64,000 nucleotides of DNA, from positions 4,402,001 through 4,466,000 of the forward strand of contig NZ_CP080521.1 of NCBI RefSeq assembly GCF_019468565.1. Reading direction: 5' to 3'. Numbering within the stretch: the stretch's first letter is position 1; each line of letters begins with the position of its first letter. Source of the stretch: Pseudonocardia sp. DSM 110487 (GTDB taxonomy: Bacteria > Actinomycetota > Actinomycetes > Mycobacteriales > Pseudonocardiaceae). The position numbers were made by a program, and so were the translations under genes. Below, in pieces: positions 52,031 through 60,145 of this stretch. The notes below the pieces were generated by a model. That model ran no database searches. It was not told the DNA's origin and saw only the letters and a list, made by a program, of their open reading frames with translations.

Positions 52031-53223
52031 CGGGCCGGCCCCCGGCCCGCCCAGCTCCAGGCGTAGGCGGGGTCCTCGGCGGCGAGGCCGCCCTCGCCCA
52101 GTTCGAGGGGGCGGAACGTGTCGACCATGACCGCCAGCTCGTCGAAGAACTCCGCGCCGAGCGACCGCTCGACGGCCCCTGGCTGCGGGCCGTGGCTGTG
52201 CCCGCCCGGGTGCAGGCTGATCGAGCCCTGCCCGATGCCCGATCCCTTGCGGGCCTCGTAGTCCCCGCCGCAGTAGAACATGACCTCGTCGGAGTCGACG
52301 TTGGAGTGGTAGTAGGGGACCGGCACCGCGAGGGGGTGGTAGTCCACCTTGCGCGGCACGAAGTTGCAGATCACGAAGTTGTTCCCCTCGAACACCTGGT
52401 GCGCGGGCGGTGGCTGGTGCACCCGCCCGGTGATCGGTTCGAAGTCGCCCACGTTGAACGTGTACGGGTACAGGCAGCCGTCCCAGCCGACCACGTCGAA
52501 CGGGTGGGTCGGGTAGACGTACCGGGTGCCGGTGACGCCGCGCGACCCGCGGTGCTTCACCAGCACCTCGACGTCGGTGCCGTCCACCACGAACGGGTCG
52601 CCCGGCCCGTGCAGGTCGCGCTCGCAGTACGGCGAGTGCTCCAGCAGCTGCCCGTACCGGGAGAGGTAGCGCTTCGGCGGCGCGATGTGGGAGTTGGCCT
52701 CGATGGCATAGAGCCGCAGTGGGTCCTCGCCGGTCGGGATCCAGCGGTGGGTCGTGGCCCTCGGCAGGATCACGTAGTCGCCCTGCCGCGCCGTCAGCAC
52801 GCCGAACACGGTCTCGACGGTGGCCGCCCCCGACTCCACGTACACGCACTCGTCGCCGATGGCGTTGCGGTACAGCGGGGATGGTTGGCCCGCGGCGACG
52901 TAGGAGATCCGCACGTCGGCGTTGCCCAGCACCAGCCGCCGCCCGGTGACCGCGTCGGCGGCCTTCCAGTCCTCCCCGACCAGGGCGTGCAGCTTCAGGT
53001 GCCGCGGTATCAGCGGCCGGTTCTCGGTGAGCGTCTGGTCCGGCAGCTCCCACGGCGAGGCGTCGACGATCGCCGACGGCACCCCGCGGTGGTACAGCAG
53101 AGCCGAGTCGGAGGAGAAGCCCTCCTCGCCCATCAGCTCCTCGTAGTAGAGGCCCCCGTCGGGGGTGCGGTGCTGGGTGTGCCGCTTCGGTGGGATGTCA
53201 CCGACTCGTCGGTAGTACGCCAT
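52027..53223 (-). CDS. hmgA: Homogentisate 1,2-dioxygenase
   Basis: A 398-residue iron dioxygenase that opens homogentisate to maleylacetoacetate. MAYYRRVGDIPPKRHTQHR at the start, HPFDVVGWDGCLYPYTFNVGDFEP, NFVICNFVPRK and HSNVDSDEVMFYCGGDYEAR are family signatures holding the iron ligands. AAGGAG precedes ATG 53223. The upstream hydroxylase frame overlaps it by 91 bp. Confidence 0.95.
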   Translation of the reverse strand: MAYYRRVGDIPPKRHTQHRTPDGGLYYEELMGEEGFSSDSALLYHRGVPSAIVDASPWELPDQTLTENRPLIPRHLKLHALVGEDWKAADAVTGRRLVLGNADVRISYVAAGQPSPLYRNAIGDECVYVESGAATVETVFGVLTARQGDYVILPRATTHRWIPTGEDPLRLYAIEANSHIAPPKRYLSRYGQLLEHSPYCERDLHGPGDPFVVDGTDVEVLVKHRGSRGVTGTRYVYPTHPFDVVGWDGCLYPYTFNVGDFEPITGRVHQPPPAHQVFEGNNFVICNFVPRKVDYHPLAVPVPYYHSNVDSDEVMFYCGGDYEARKGSGIGQGSISLHPGGHSHGPQPGAVERSLGAEFFDELAVMVDTFRPLELGEGGLAAEDPAYAWSWAGRGPAR

Positions 53224-54851
53224 CGTGCTTCTCCTTCCGAGCGGGTGGCGCGGGCGAGCGCCGCGCGGATCTCCTGTCGAGTGGGGTTGCCGAGGACGGC
53301 GGCGATGTGGGCGTCCGGGCGGATGATCCAGACCTCGTCGGGCCGGCTGCCGAGGGTTCCGCTGAGGGTGCCGTCGGGGTCGATCTCGGGGAGGCCGATG
53401 ACCCGGACCGGACCGGGCGTGGCCGCGGCGGCCGTGCGTGCCGCGTCGAGATCCGCGCCCGGCGCCACCAGCAGCAGGAATCCGTCCCGCGCGATCTCTC
53501 GGACCCGCCCCGGGGGTCGTGAGTGGATACGCGCGTCATGGCTCGCGTATCCACTCACGACCTGGTGTAGCGGGACATCGGGGACGAGGACGCCCGGGCC
53601 TGGGACCGGCGCCGCGCCCCGCGGCGGGCGACCGCCGAACGGGTGCGTCGGCGACTGGGTCGTGAGGGGCGAGTCGACGTACCAGAACGGCTCGGCGAGC
53701 CGCCCCGAGTCGACGAGCGCACGGGCGGCGGGGTCGTCGGCGGCCCTGGAGAGGACGTCGCGTCGGTACGCCGCCGCGGCCTCGTCCTGCGGGACGAGGA
53801 AGTCCATCGTCGCGGTGGTCACGGCGATGTTCTCGAGCGCCGCGGCGTGCCGCTCGTCGTGGTAGGTGTCCAGCAGGGTGTCGGGCGCCCACCCGTTCCC
53901 GGCGTAGGCGATCTTCCAGGCGGCGTTCTCCGCGTCGGCGACGCCCGAGTTGAGCCCGCGCGCCCCGAACGGCGAGACCAGGTGTGCGGCGTCGCCCGCG
54001 AGGAGGATGCGCCCGCAGCGCATGCGGTCGACCAGGCGGGAGTGGAAGCGGTAGACCGACTTCCACACGATCTCGTAGTCCCGGTCGCCGATGATCGCGC
54101 GGATCCGGGCGTCCAGTGCGCCGGACGCGGCCTCCGCGTCGAGGTCGTACCCGGCGGGCACCTGCCAGTCGATCCGGAAGGTGGAGTCGGGGCATGGGTG
54201 GATGAGCACCTGCCGGCCGGGGTTCCACGCCGGGTCGAAGTAGAACCGGCGCTCGGTGGCCCATCCGGGCAGGTCGGTGTGGATGTCGCAGATGAGGAAC
54301 CGGTCGTCGAAGGAGTGGCCCTCGAACTCCACCCCGAGCAGGCGGCGCAGCTCGTCGCACCGGGATCCGGCGCAGACCACGAGGTAGGAGCCCTGCAGCC
54401 GCGTTCCGTCGGCACACCGCACCTCGACGCCGGTGGCGTCCTGGTCGATGTGGACGACCCGGTGGCCCCAGCGGACGTCGACGAGCGGTTCCGCGGCGAT
54501 GCGTTCGTCGAGGATCTGTTCGGTGCGGGTCTGGGAGATGTTCACGAACGGCGGGAACGCGGGGCGGCCCGGCTCGGCGAATGCGTAGCTGAACAGCTCC
54601 GCGTCGCGGTAGAAGGTGCGCGCGGTGGTCCAGGTGACGCCCTCGTCGGCGATCCGGCGTCCCGCGCCGGCCGATTCCCAGATGTCGAGGACGTCGCGTT
54701 GTTGGCAGATCGCCTTGGAACCGATCGCGTCCCGCGCGGGGCGCTGGTCGAGGACGATCGTCGGGACGCCCCAGCGGGCGAGCAGCAGGGCGGTGGTCTG
54801 CCCGACCGGGCCCGCCCCGAGGACGACGACCGGGTTCATGGCCGGATTCAT
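53133..54851 (-). CDS. MhpA-like FAD aromatic hydroxylase with in-frame palindrome
   Basis: A 572-residue class A flavin monooxygenase: VVVLGAGPVGQTTALLLARWG (GxGxxG), the NADPH/FAD DG-type region, and GRILLAGDAAHLVSPFGARGLNSG (GD motif). The C-terminal thioredoxin-like domain starts near residue 430. Between the two domains lies a 16-codon insertion that is a perfect DNA palindrome (53515-53562). The final 30 residues overlap hmgA and are not family-like, so the true end may have been lost. ATG 54851 overlaps the MBL stop. Operon context suggests hydroxylation of a hydroxyphenylacetate-type compound to homogentisate (inference). Confidence 0.83.
   Translation of the reverse strand: MNPAMNPVVVLGAGPVGQTTALLLARWGVPTIVLDQRPARDAIGSKAICQQRDVLDIWESAGAGRRIADEGVTWTTARTFYRDAELFSYAFAEPGRPAFPPFVNISQTRTEQILDERIAAEPLVDVRWGHRVVHIDQDATGVEVRCADGTRLQGSYLVVCAGSRCDELRRLLGVEFEGHSFDDRFLICDIHTDLPGWATERRFYFDPAWNPGRQVLIHPCPDSTFRIDWQVPAGYDLDAEAASGALDARIRAIIGDRDYEIVWKSVYRFHSRLVDRMRCGRILLAGDAAHLVSPFGARGLNSGVADAENAAWKIAYAGNGWAPDTLLDTYHDERHAAALENIAVTTATMDFLVPQDEAAAAYRRDVLSRAADDPAARALVDSGRLAEPFWYVDSPLTTQSPTHPFGGRPPRGAAPVPGPGVLVPDVPLHQVVSGYASHDARIHSRPPGRVREIARDGFLLLVAPGADLDAARTAAAATPGPVRVIGLPEIDPDGTLSGTLGSRPDEVWIIRPDAHIAAVLGNPTRQEIRAALARATRSEGEARWRTTDESVTSHRSGTPSTAPPTGASTTRS
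53515..53562. repeat. 48-bp palindromic element inside a coding sequence
   Basis: Arms of 19 bp (GGTCGTGAGTGGATACGCG, 53515-53533, and its exact complement, 53544-53562) around a 10-bp loop. The length is 16 codons, so the reading frame is kept. It falls at the linker between the catalytic and thioredoxin-like domains. Confidence 0.85.
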
Positions 54852-55807
54852 GACTGGAGCTGCGCCCAGACCTCCTGGTCGCGTTCCGCGGTCCAGATGA
54901 TCGGGCGCTCGATGCCGGAAAGCTCGTCCCACAGCCGGGAGACGTCGAAGGGCAGGCAGTGCTCGAAGATCGGCCAGTGCCCGTAGTCGTCGACGAGCGC
55001 TGCGTGGGTGGCCTCGAAGGCCTCCTTCAGCGTGCCGCCGCGCTGCTGCACGGCGCCGACCTCGCGGAGCATCACCTGCAGGAAGCCGCGGGTCTGCTCG
55101 ATCGCGGCGTCGACCTCGGCCCGACCGCGGCTCACCGCGCCGCGCCCGCCGACGAGCTGCTCGGCGCCGAGCGCCTTGACCCGGTCGAGGGTGCCGCTCG
55201 CCCACTCGCGGTGGAAGGCGTCGCCGGTGTAGAGCGCGGCCTGCGCCTCGACGAGGTCACCCGCGAAGAGGATCTTCTGGCGGGGCAGCCACGCGGTGAT
55301 GTCGCCCTCGGTGTGGCCGCGGCCGTGGTACTGCAGCACGAGGTCGCCGCGGTCGCCGCCGAGGTCGATCGTGAGGCGGTCGGCGAAGGTGAGCGTGGGC
55401 CAGGTGAGCCCTGGCACCGAGTCGGCGGCCTCGGCGAGGCGCGGCATGCGGGCGAACTCGCTCTCCCAGTCCTCTTTACCCCGCTCCGCCACGAGCGCGC
55501 GGGTGATCTCGTGGGACACGATGGTCTCGGCGTCGAACGCCGACGCGCCCAGCACGCGGACGGCGTGGTAGTGAGAGAGCACGAGGTAGCGGACGGGCTT
55601 GTCGGTGTGCTCGCGCAGCCGGTCCAGCCACTTGCGCGCGGCCACCGGGGTGGCGAGCGCCTCGAAGCAGACGAGGAAGTCCTCACCCTCGATGGCCCCG
55701 ATGTTGGGGTCGCCCTCGGCGGTGAGGGCGTACACGCCGTCCGCGAGCACCTCGAGGGTCTGCTCCTTTGCGGCGGTGTCGGCGGAGGAGGCGAAGGCCT
55801 TGACCAC
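54848..55807 (-). CDS. MBL-fold hydrolase with altered metal motif
   Basis: A 319-residue metallo-beta-lactamase-fold protein. The canonical HxHxDH motif reads H79-Y-H81-A-V-R84: the third acid and histidine are replaced, while later GHTEGD and GDLVEAQ segments with their metal ligands remain. That suggests a one-metal site or a changed ligand set; I recall close relatives sharing this HYHAVR motif, so it is probably a subfamily trait rather than damage. First gene of the homogentisate operon; it may hydrolyse a thioester or lactone intermediate (inference). Confidence 0.82.
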   Translation of the reverse strand: MVKAFASSADTAAKEQTLEVLADGVYALTAEGDPNIGAIEGEDFLVCFEALATPVAARKWLDRLREHTDKPVRYLVLSHYHAVRVLGASAFDAETIVSHEITRALVAERGKEDWESEFARMPRLAEAADSVPGLTWPTLTFADRLTIDLGGDRGDLVLQYHGRGHTEGDITAWLPRQKILFAGDLVEAQAALYTGDAFHREWASGTLDRVKALGAEQLVGGRGAVSRGRAEVDAAIEQTRGFLQVMLREVGAVQQRGGTLKEAFEATHAALVDDYGHWPIFEHCLPFDVSRLWDELSGIERPIIWTAERDQEVWAQLQS

Positions 55808-55826
55808 GGTGTCGTCCTCTCGGCAA

Positions 55827-55838
55827 TTAAAGGTTTAA
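55827..55838. promoter_or_regulatory. TTAAAGGTTTAA palindrome between MBL and MarR genes
   Basis: A perfect AT-rich palindrome 19 bp before the MBL start and 49 bp beyond the MarR stop. In GC-rich surroundings it is a strong candidate operator for the linked MarR protein. Confidence 0.55.
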
Positions 55839-55886
55839 CTACATGGGAAGCCTAGGGCCATCCGGCCATGAACGCCAGTGCTGTCG

Positions 55887-56414
55887 TCAGAAGCGGTGGC
55901 TGACCCAGGACTCGGACCGGGCCGCCCGCGCCAGCTTCCCCAGCACGGTGTTGAACACGTCCAGCTCCTCGGGCGTGAGGAGTGCGGCCCACTCGGATTC
56001 GCGCTGGTTGTGCACCCGCAGCGTCGCCTCGAGCCGGCTCGTGCCCTCCGCGCTGAGCGAGAGCACCACGCCGCGGCGGTCGCGCTCGTCGGGGCCGCGC
56101 TCCAGGAGGCCTGCGGCGCTCAGCGTCCGCGACAGGCTCGACACCGCCGCGCGGCTCATCCCGGCGAGCTCGGCCGCCCGGCTGGCCTCCTGCGGACCGG
56201 CGACCCACAGCGTGAAGAGCAGGCGGAACGCCGACCAGCTCCACCCGGCGGGCCGGTGCACGGTGGACTCGAGGTCGTAGACGACGGTGCTCGTGACCCG
56301 GTAGAGCAGCAGCACCATCGCCATGGCGTCGCGGTTCGTCCCCGGCAGCCGCTCCACCGTCCGGTCAGGGGCGATGTCGGCGAAGGAGAGGAACGCGTCG
56401 GGGTGCTGGCCCAT
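55887..56414 (-). CDS. MarR-family regulator of the homogentisate operon
   Basis: A 175-residue MarR protein: helix-turn-helix ASRAAELAGMSRAAVSSLSRTLSAAGLLERG and wing DERDRRGVVLSLSAEG. It is transcribed in the same direction and just upstream of the MBL-hydroxylase-HmgA-FahA genes, with a palindrome in the gap. It probably represses the operon until an aromatic acid binds (inference). Confidence 0.87.
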   Translation of the reverse strand: MGQHPDAFLSFADIAPDRTVERLPGTNRDAMAMVLLLYRVTSTVVYDLESTVHRPAGWSWSAFRLLFTLWVAGPQEASRAAELAGMSRAAVSSLSRTLSAAGLLERGPDERDRRGVVLSLSAEGTSRLEATLRVHNQRESEWAALLTPEELDVFNTVLGKLARAARSESWVSHRF

Positions 56415-56436
56415 TGATCGATCGTATGGGGCCTCG

Positions 56437-57309
56437 TCAGGGACTGTCGCTGAAGTACTCCTCGATCAGCGCGGTGGCCTTCTCCCGCTGGCGGATGCTG
56501 ATCTCCTCGGCCTGTTCCTCCCAGCCGAAGACGCATGACGAGATCACGCCGTCGAACCCGATCGCGGCCAGCGCGGCGAAGACCTCGTCGAAGTCGACCT
56601 CGCCGCGGCCGATCTCGGCGTGCTGGTGCACCCGCACCGTGGAGCCGGGCGGGTTGACGATGTAGCGCAACCCGTTCGAGGCGGTGTGGTCGAGGGTGTC
56701 GGCGAGGTGGACGTAGGCGAGCTTCTCGGCGGCGGCCGTGATGATGCCGGTGGCGTCATTGCCCTGGTGGAACGTGTGTGGGGTGCAGTAGAGGAAGGAG
56801 ATCCAGTCGCGGTTGAGCCCACGCACGAGGTCGAGTGCGGCGTGGCCGTCCTCGATGAAATCGTCGGGGTGGGGTTCGAGCACCAGCTTCACGCCTTCAC
56901 GCTCGAACACGGGGATGAGCTCGTCCATCGTGCGCAGGAACTGGCTCTCGGCGTGTTCGGCGGCGTCGGGTCGGCCGTTGAACTCGGAGTTCATGGTGTC
57001 GACGCCGAGGTCGACGGTGATCTGGATGGCGCGTTTCCAGGCGCGGACGGCGGCCTGGCGTTCGTCCTCGCCGGGGCCCGACCAGCGCAGCACCGGGAGC
57101 ACGGATGCGATGCCGACGCCGGCGTCGGCGGCGCGTTTGCGCAGCTTGATGACGCCGGCGTCGTCGACGCGGGGATGGCGGAAGAACGGGATGAAGTCCG
57201 CCTTCGGTGAGAGTTCCATCCACCCGTAGCCCATGCGGGCCACGACGTCGGGTAGCTCGTGCACCGAGTGCGTGGAGTAGAACATCTGCGGGTCGAGGGC
57301 GAGCTTCAT
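56437..57309 (-). CDS. Sugar phosphate isomerase/epimerase-like TIM-barrel protein, second copy
   Basis: A 290-residue AP-endonuclease-2-type barrel: MKLALDPQMFYSTHSVHELP, NSEFNGRPDAAEHAESQFLRT, LVLEPHPDDFIEDG, HLADTLDHTASNG and VRVHQHAEIGRGEVDFDEV hold the metal ligands. It belongs to a different branch from the protein at 42109. The Shine-Dalgarno sequence (GGGAGGA, 57315-57321) is inside one arm of a 13-bp inverted repeat, and a TTGACA/TAGCGT promoter with an overlapping dyad lies just upstream, so regulation looks tight. Substrate unknown; related barrels act on keto-glycosides and inositols. Confidence 0.83.
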   Translation of the reverse strand: MKLALDPQMFYSTHSVHELPDVVARMGYGWMELSPKADFIPFFRHPRVDDAGVIKLRKRAADAGVGIASVLPVLRWSGPGEDERQAAVRAWKRAIQITVDLGVDTMNSEFNGRPDAAEHAESQFLRTMDELIPVFEREGVKLVLEPHPDDFIEDGHAALDLVRGLNRDWISFLYCTPHTFHQGNDATGIITAAAEKLAYVHLADTLDHTASNGLRYIVNPPGSTVRVHQHAEIGRGEVDFDEVFAALAAIGFDGVISSCVFGWEEQAEEISIRQREKATALIEEYFSDSP

Positions 57310-57315
57310 CGCTGT

Positions 57316-57408
57316 CCTCCCGTAGGGCGGCCCGGAGGCTCGGACGCTAGCGAGGCAGACATTCTTATGTCAAGACAAAGTCTGCCTGCTAGGCGGCCCT
57401 ACGGGAGG
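57316..57408 (-). repeat. 13-bp inverted repeat joining the whiB 3' end and the next gene's ribosome site
   Basis: CCTCCCGTAGGGC (57316-57328) is the reverse complement of 57396-57408. One arm is the last codons of the whiB gene, the other contains the Shine-Dalgarno sequence of the isomerase gene. In a read-through transcript this would hide the ribosome site. Confidence 0.6.
57344..57373 (-). promoter_or_regulatory. Promoter and dyad before the isomerase gene
   Basis: On the minus strand TTGACA (57373-57368), 18 bp, TAGCGT (57349-57344) is a good promoter. GACAT-TCTT-ATGTC (57358-57371) overlaps the -35 box and spacer and is a likely repressor site. A wider GGCAGAC/GTCTGCC repeat brackets it. 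Confidence 0.6.
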
Positions 57409-57646
57409 TCCGCACGCGGCGGAGCTCCCTACGCTCCGTCTCGGTGGTCCCGCCGAAGATCCCGTGGTCGAGACCGTGGTCGAGGGCGTACTCGAGGCAC
57501 TCCGCGCGCACCGGGCAGCGGGCGCAGACGGCCTTCGCCCGGGCGGTCTGGCGGGCGCCGGGCCCCATCTCGGTCAGCGGGAAGAACAGCTCCGGGTCCT
57601 GGTCCCGGCAGGCGGCACCCTGCCGCCAGTCGTCGAAGTCAGGCAT
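57389..57646 (-). CDS. WhiB-family iron-sulfur regulator
   Basis: An 85-residue Wbl protein. Four cysteines C13, C41, C44 and C50 ligate a [4Fe-4S] cluster in this family, followed by the turn GIFGGTTETERRELRR, variant of G[V/I]WGG, and a basic tail. Members bind sigma factor region 4 and sense redox or NO. GGAGG lies about 10 nt before ATG 57646. Confidence 0.92.
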   Translation of the reverse strand: MPDFDDWRQGAACRDQDPELFFPLTEMGPGARQTARAKAVCARCPVRAECLEYALDHGLDHGIFGGTTETERRELRRVRTSRRAA

Positions 57647-57797
57647 GAGCGTGCCGCCTCCAATCGTGGTGTGGGCGCGCGAGGTGGCCCGCGCGAACAC
57701 GGTGGGTGGGCGCGCCGCCTCGTGGCGACGCTGGTGGGGGATCGGTCGCGGGCGCGAATCGGCCGCGCGAGAACGATGCACTGTGCAACGCGCGGTC

Positions 57798-58607
57798 TCA
57801 ACCGAGTTGTTCCCGTTGGGAATGCGCTATCTCCACCAATCGCCGCGCGGCCGTCACCGCACCGTCGGTTCGCACCGCACCGGCGACGTGTCGAGCGGTC
57901 GCCGCCACCTCGGGATCGAGGGGGCGGTCGTCGGGCAGGATCCATGCGCCGGTCTGGAACACGCTCGGGTCTTCCGGGTCTGGCCATGGCGCCAGCGTCG
58001 GATCGGCGGCCAGCCACGGCGTCGCGGTGAAGATGTGGCGCCGCACGTCCGTGACGGGTGGGAGGCCCAGCTCGGCCCGACGGGAATTGAGCGCCGCGCT
58101 CCACAGGAGATTCCAGCGCTGGGCATCCTCGGCCCAGAGGGTGGCGTTGTCGACGGTTCCGTCGGCCGGTTTCTGTCCCAGAATCCCGTATGTCGGCGGT
58201 GCAAGATGCGGGGACGGGAGCGTGATCGGGCAGAAGCTCGCGTACACGTAGCCGATTCCGCGGTGCTCCGCGATCGAGCGGGCGGCGATCGCCAGTGCTC
58301 CGCCACCCACGACCAGGTCGCAGCCGTCCGCCGCGGCCGCGACGGCCGCGAACTGGGCCACCACCGTGCCCTCGATCATCTGCTGCCGCTGCTCAGACGT
58401 CGGCAGGACCCGTTCGCCCTGCGTGGCGGGACCGCGCAGCTCGGGCCCGACCGGCACGAACGGAATCCCGAGCGACTCCACCCACTCGCGGAAGTCGGGG
58501 GGCGCGCACACCACCGCCTCGTGGCCGGCGGCCCGCAGCCGCGTGGCCACCCCCACGATCGGCTGGACCTCGCCGCGCGTCCCGATCGTGGACAGCAATA
58601 CCCGCAT
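57798..58607 (-). pseudogene. GT-B glycosyltransferase lacking its donor domain
   Basis: A 269-residue frame matching UGT/GtfA-type glycosyltransferases: MRVLLSTIGTRGEVQPIVGVATRLRAAGH and the acceptor domain through FQTGAWILPDDRPLDPEV. It then jumps straight to ATARHVAGAVRTDGAVTAARRLVE, normally the last helix. About 140-150 residues, the nucleotide-sugar-binding C-terminal domain with its HHGGAGT motif, are missing without a frame change. It can be translated but cannot bind a sugar donor. An in-frame deletion between similar L-x-P-E-V segments is the likely cause (inference). Confidence 0.72.
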
Positions 58608-58741
58608 TCGTGCTCCCCGTCATCATGCGCATCGCATTCGTGGAGCGCGATTCTGAGCCCGCCCCTTGGCCTTGCCGCAAGTCCCCCCGTCGGCTATACG
58701 TTCCAATGGGGCGGGAACCGATCTGGCACACTTGACGACCC

Positions 58742-59665
58742 GTGGCCTCTGATCGTTTTGCTCTGGTCGTGCATCCCCGGCGCGACGTGTCCGCCGTGGT
58801 GGCCTCCGTCGTGCGATGGGCGCAGCGACACGGCGCCGAGGTGCTGGTGAATTCCGCCGACGCGCACCGGGTCGGCGCCGGGGTGCGCGCCGTCGAGGCC
58901 GACGAGCTGGCCCGTACCTGCGACGCGGTGGTGAGCGTCGGTGGCGACGGCACGATGCTCGGCGCGCTGCGACTGGTGGCCGACCGGCCGGTCCCCGTGC
59001 TCGGCGTGCACCTGGGCCGGCTGGGCTTCCTCGTCGAGGTGCAGCCCTCCGACCTCGACGTCGCGCTGGACCGCATCGCGGGAGGGGACTTCGTCCTGGA
59101 GTCGCACAGCGCCCTGCGGGTGGGTGTCGGCGAGGAGACCCTGATCGCGTTCAACGATCTCGCGCTTGTCCGGCAGCCGGGCCGCGGCTCACTGGCGGCC
59201 GCCATGGCCGTCAACGACGTGCGGTACGGCTATTTCCGGTGCGACGCGCTCGTGGTGGCCACCGCGGCCGGATCGTCGGCCTACAGCTACGCCGCGGGCG
59301 GGCCGCTGCTGTCGCCGTCCGTGCGGGGGATCGTGGTGACGCCGTCCGCGGCGATGTCGGGCATCTCGCGGTCCCTCGTGCTCAGCGAGGACGACCGGCT
59401 GCGGCTCGAGCTGCTCGCCGAGGCAGGGGAGCTGGCGGTCGAGATCGACGGGAACCCGCATCGTGACGCCCGGCCCGGCGACACCCTCGACGTGTCGGTC
59501 CAGCCGGACGCGGGCCTTGTCGTGCGGCTCGATCCCGAGGTCCACGCTCGGCGCAGCCGGGTGAAGCTGAGCCTGCTCGACCTGCCGCTACTTCCCGAGC
59601 AGCTGCGGGAGCTGCTCCCCGAGGACATGCGCGGCAGGCTCGACGCCGTCAGGACCGGGGATTGA
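58742..59665 (+). CDS. nadK: NAD kinase
   Basis: A 307-residue ATP-NAD kinase. VVSVGGDGTMLGALRL carries the GGDGT motif (Asp69), followed by GVHLGRLGFLVEV, a NAD-site AFNDLALVR and the glycine-rich ATAAGSSAYSYAAGGPL. It makes NADP+ in the cytoplasm. The FNDLAL segment replaces the more usual NE[A/V], so it belongs to a diverged secondary branch and may not be the main NadK. GTG 58742 is where homology begins. Convergent with the Lsr2-like gene (16-bp overlap). Confidence 0.87.
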   Translation: MASDRFALVVHPRRDVSAVVASVVRWAQRHGAEVLVNSADAHRVGAGVRAVEADELARTCDAVVSVGGDGTMLGALRLVADRPVPVLGVHLGRLGFLVEVQPSDLDVALDRIAGGDFVLESHSALRVGVGEETLIAFNDLALVRQPGRGSLAAAMAVNDVRYGYFRCDALVVATAAGSSAYSYAAGGPLLSPSVRGIVVTPSAAMSGISRSLVLSEDDRLRLELLAEAGELAVEIDGNPHRDARPGDTLDVSVQPDAGLVVRLDPEVHARRSRVKLSLLDLPLLPEQLRELLPEDMRGRLDAVRTGD

Positions 59666-60038
59666 AGGGGTCGGCCACAAGGGGGGCCGGCTTGGAACGC
59701 GCCGGCGCGGCGGCGCGCTCCCGGGGACTCGGTTGCTGGAAGGGCGCCCGATCGACCGCCGAAGGACGTGCGGCGGGGATCTCGGCCGCGACCACCTCGG
59801 GGACACGTTCCGTCGGGTCGGGCGCCCGCTTCGGCGCTGGGCGACGCCCGTTCGGAACGGCCCGTGCCGCGGTGACGAACGGCGCGAGCGCCTGCTGCAA
59901 CGCGCTGAGGTGCGACTCCGAGAGGTCGATCTCGTAGTTGTGGCCGTCCAACGAGAACGACACCGTCATCACGGCCTGCGAGCCGTCGATGTCATCAACG
60001 AGCCGAGTCATGACGTAGCGCGCCAAGAACGTTCCCAT
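59649..60038 (-). CDS. Lsr2-like protein with dimerisation domain only
   Basis: A 129-residue protein. Residues about 5-62 match the Lsr2 N-terminal oligomerisation domain (VMTRLVDDIDGSQAVMTVSFSL, YEIDLSESHLSALQQALAPFV). The C-terminal DNA-binding domain with its R-G-R minor-groove hook is absent; instead a Pro/Ala/Arg-rich, probably disordered tail of about 65 residues follows. ATG 60038 is chosen because the family's first strand begins before LVDD. It may co-assemble with a full Lsr2 and modulate it, but cannot bind AT-rich DNA in the known way. Confidence 0.75.
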   Translation of the reverse strand: MGTFLARYVMTRLVDDIDGSQAVMTVSFSLDGHNYEIDLSESHLSALQQALAPFVTAARAVPNGRRPAPKRAPDPTERVPEVVAAEIPAARPSAVDRAPFQQPSPRERAAAPARSKPAPLVADPFNPRS

Positions 60039-60133
60039 CCAGCGAAGTGGCAGACGGGTCCGACATTACGACACGCCGTCCTTCCCGTTCGGGTGGGTGG
60101 GCATCGCCGCCTGGTGTTCTGATGCCCGGTCGC

Positions 60134-60139
60134 TACGAT
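60134..60139 (+). promoter_or_regulatory. -10 box of a leaderless iclR transcript
   Basis: TACGAT ends 6 nt before GTG 60146, with no Shine-Dalgarno site. Confidence 0.5.
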
Positions 60140-60145
60140 TCCGCT

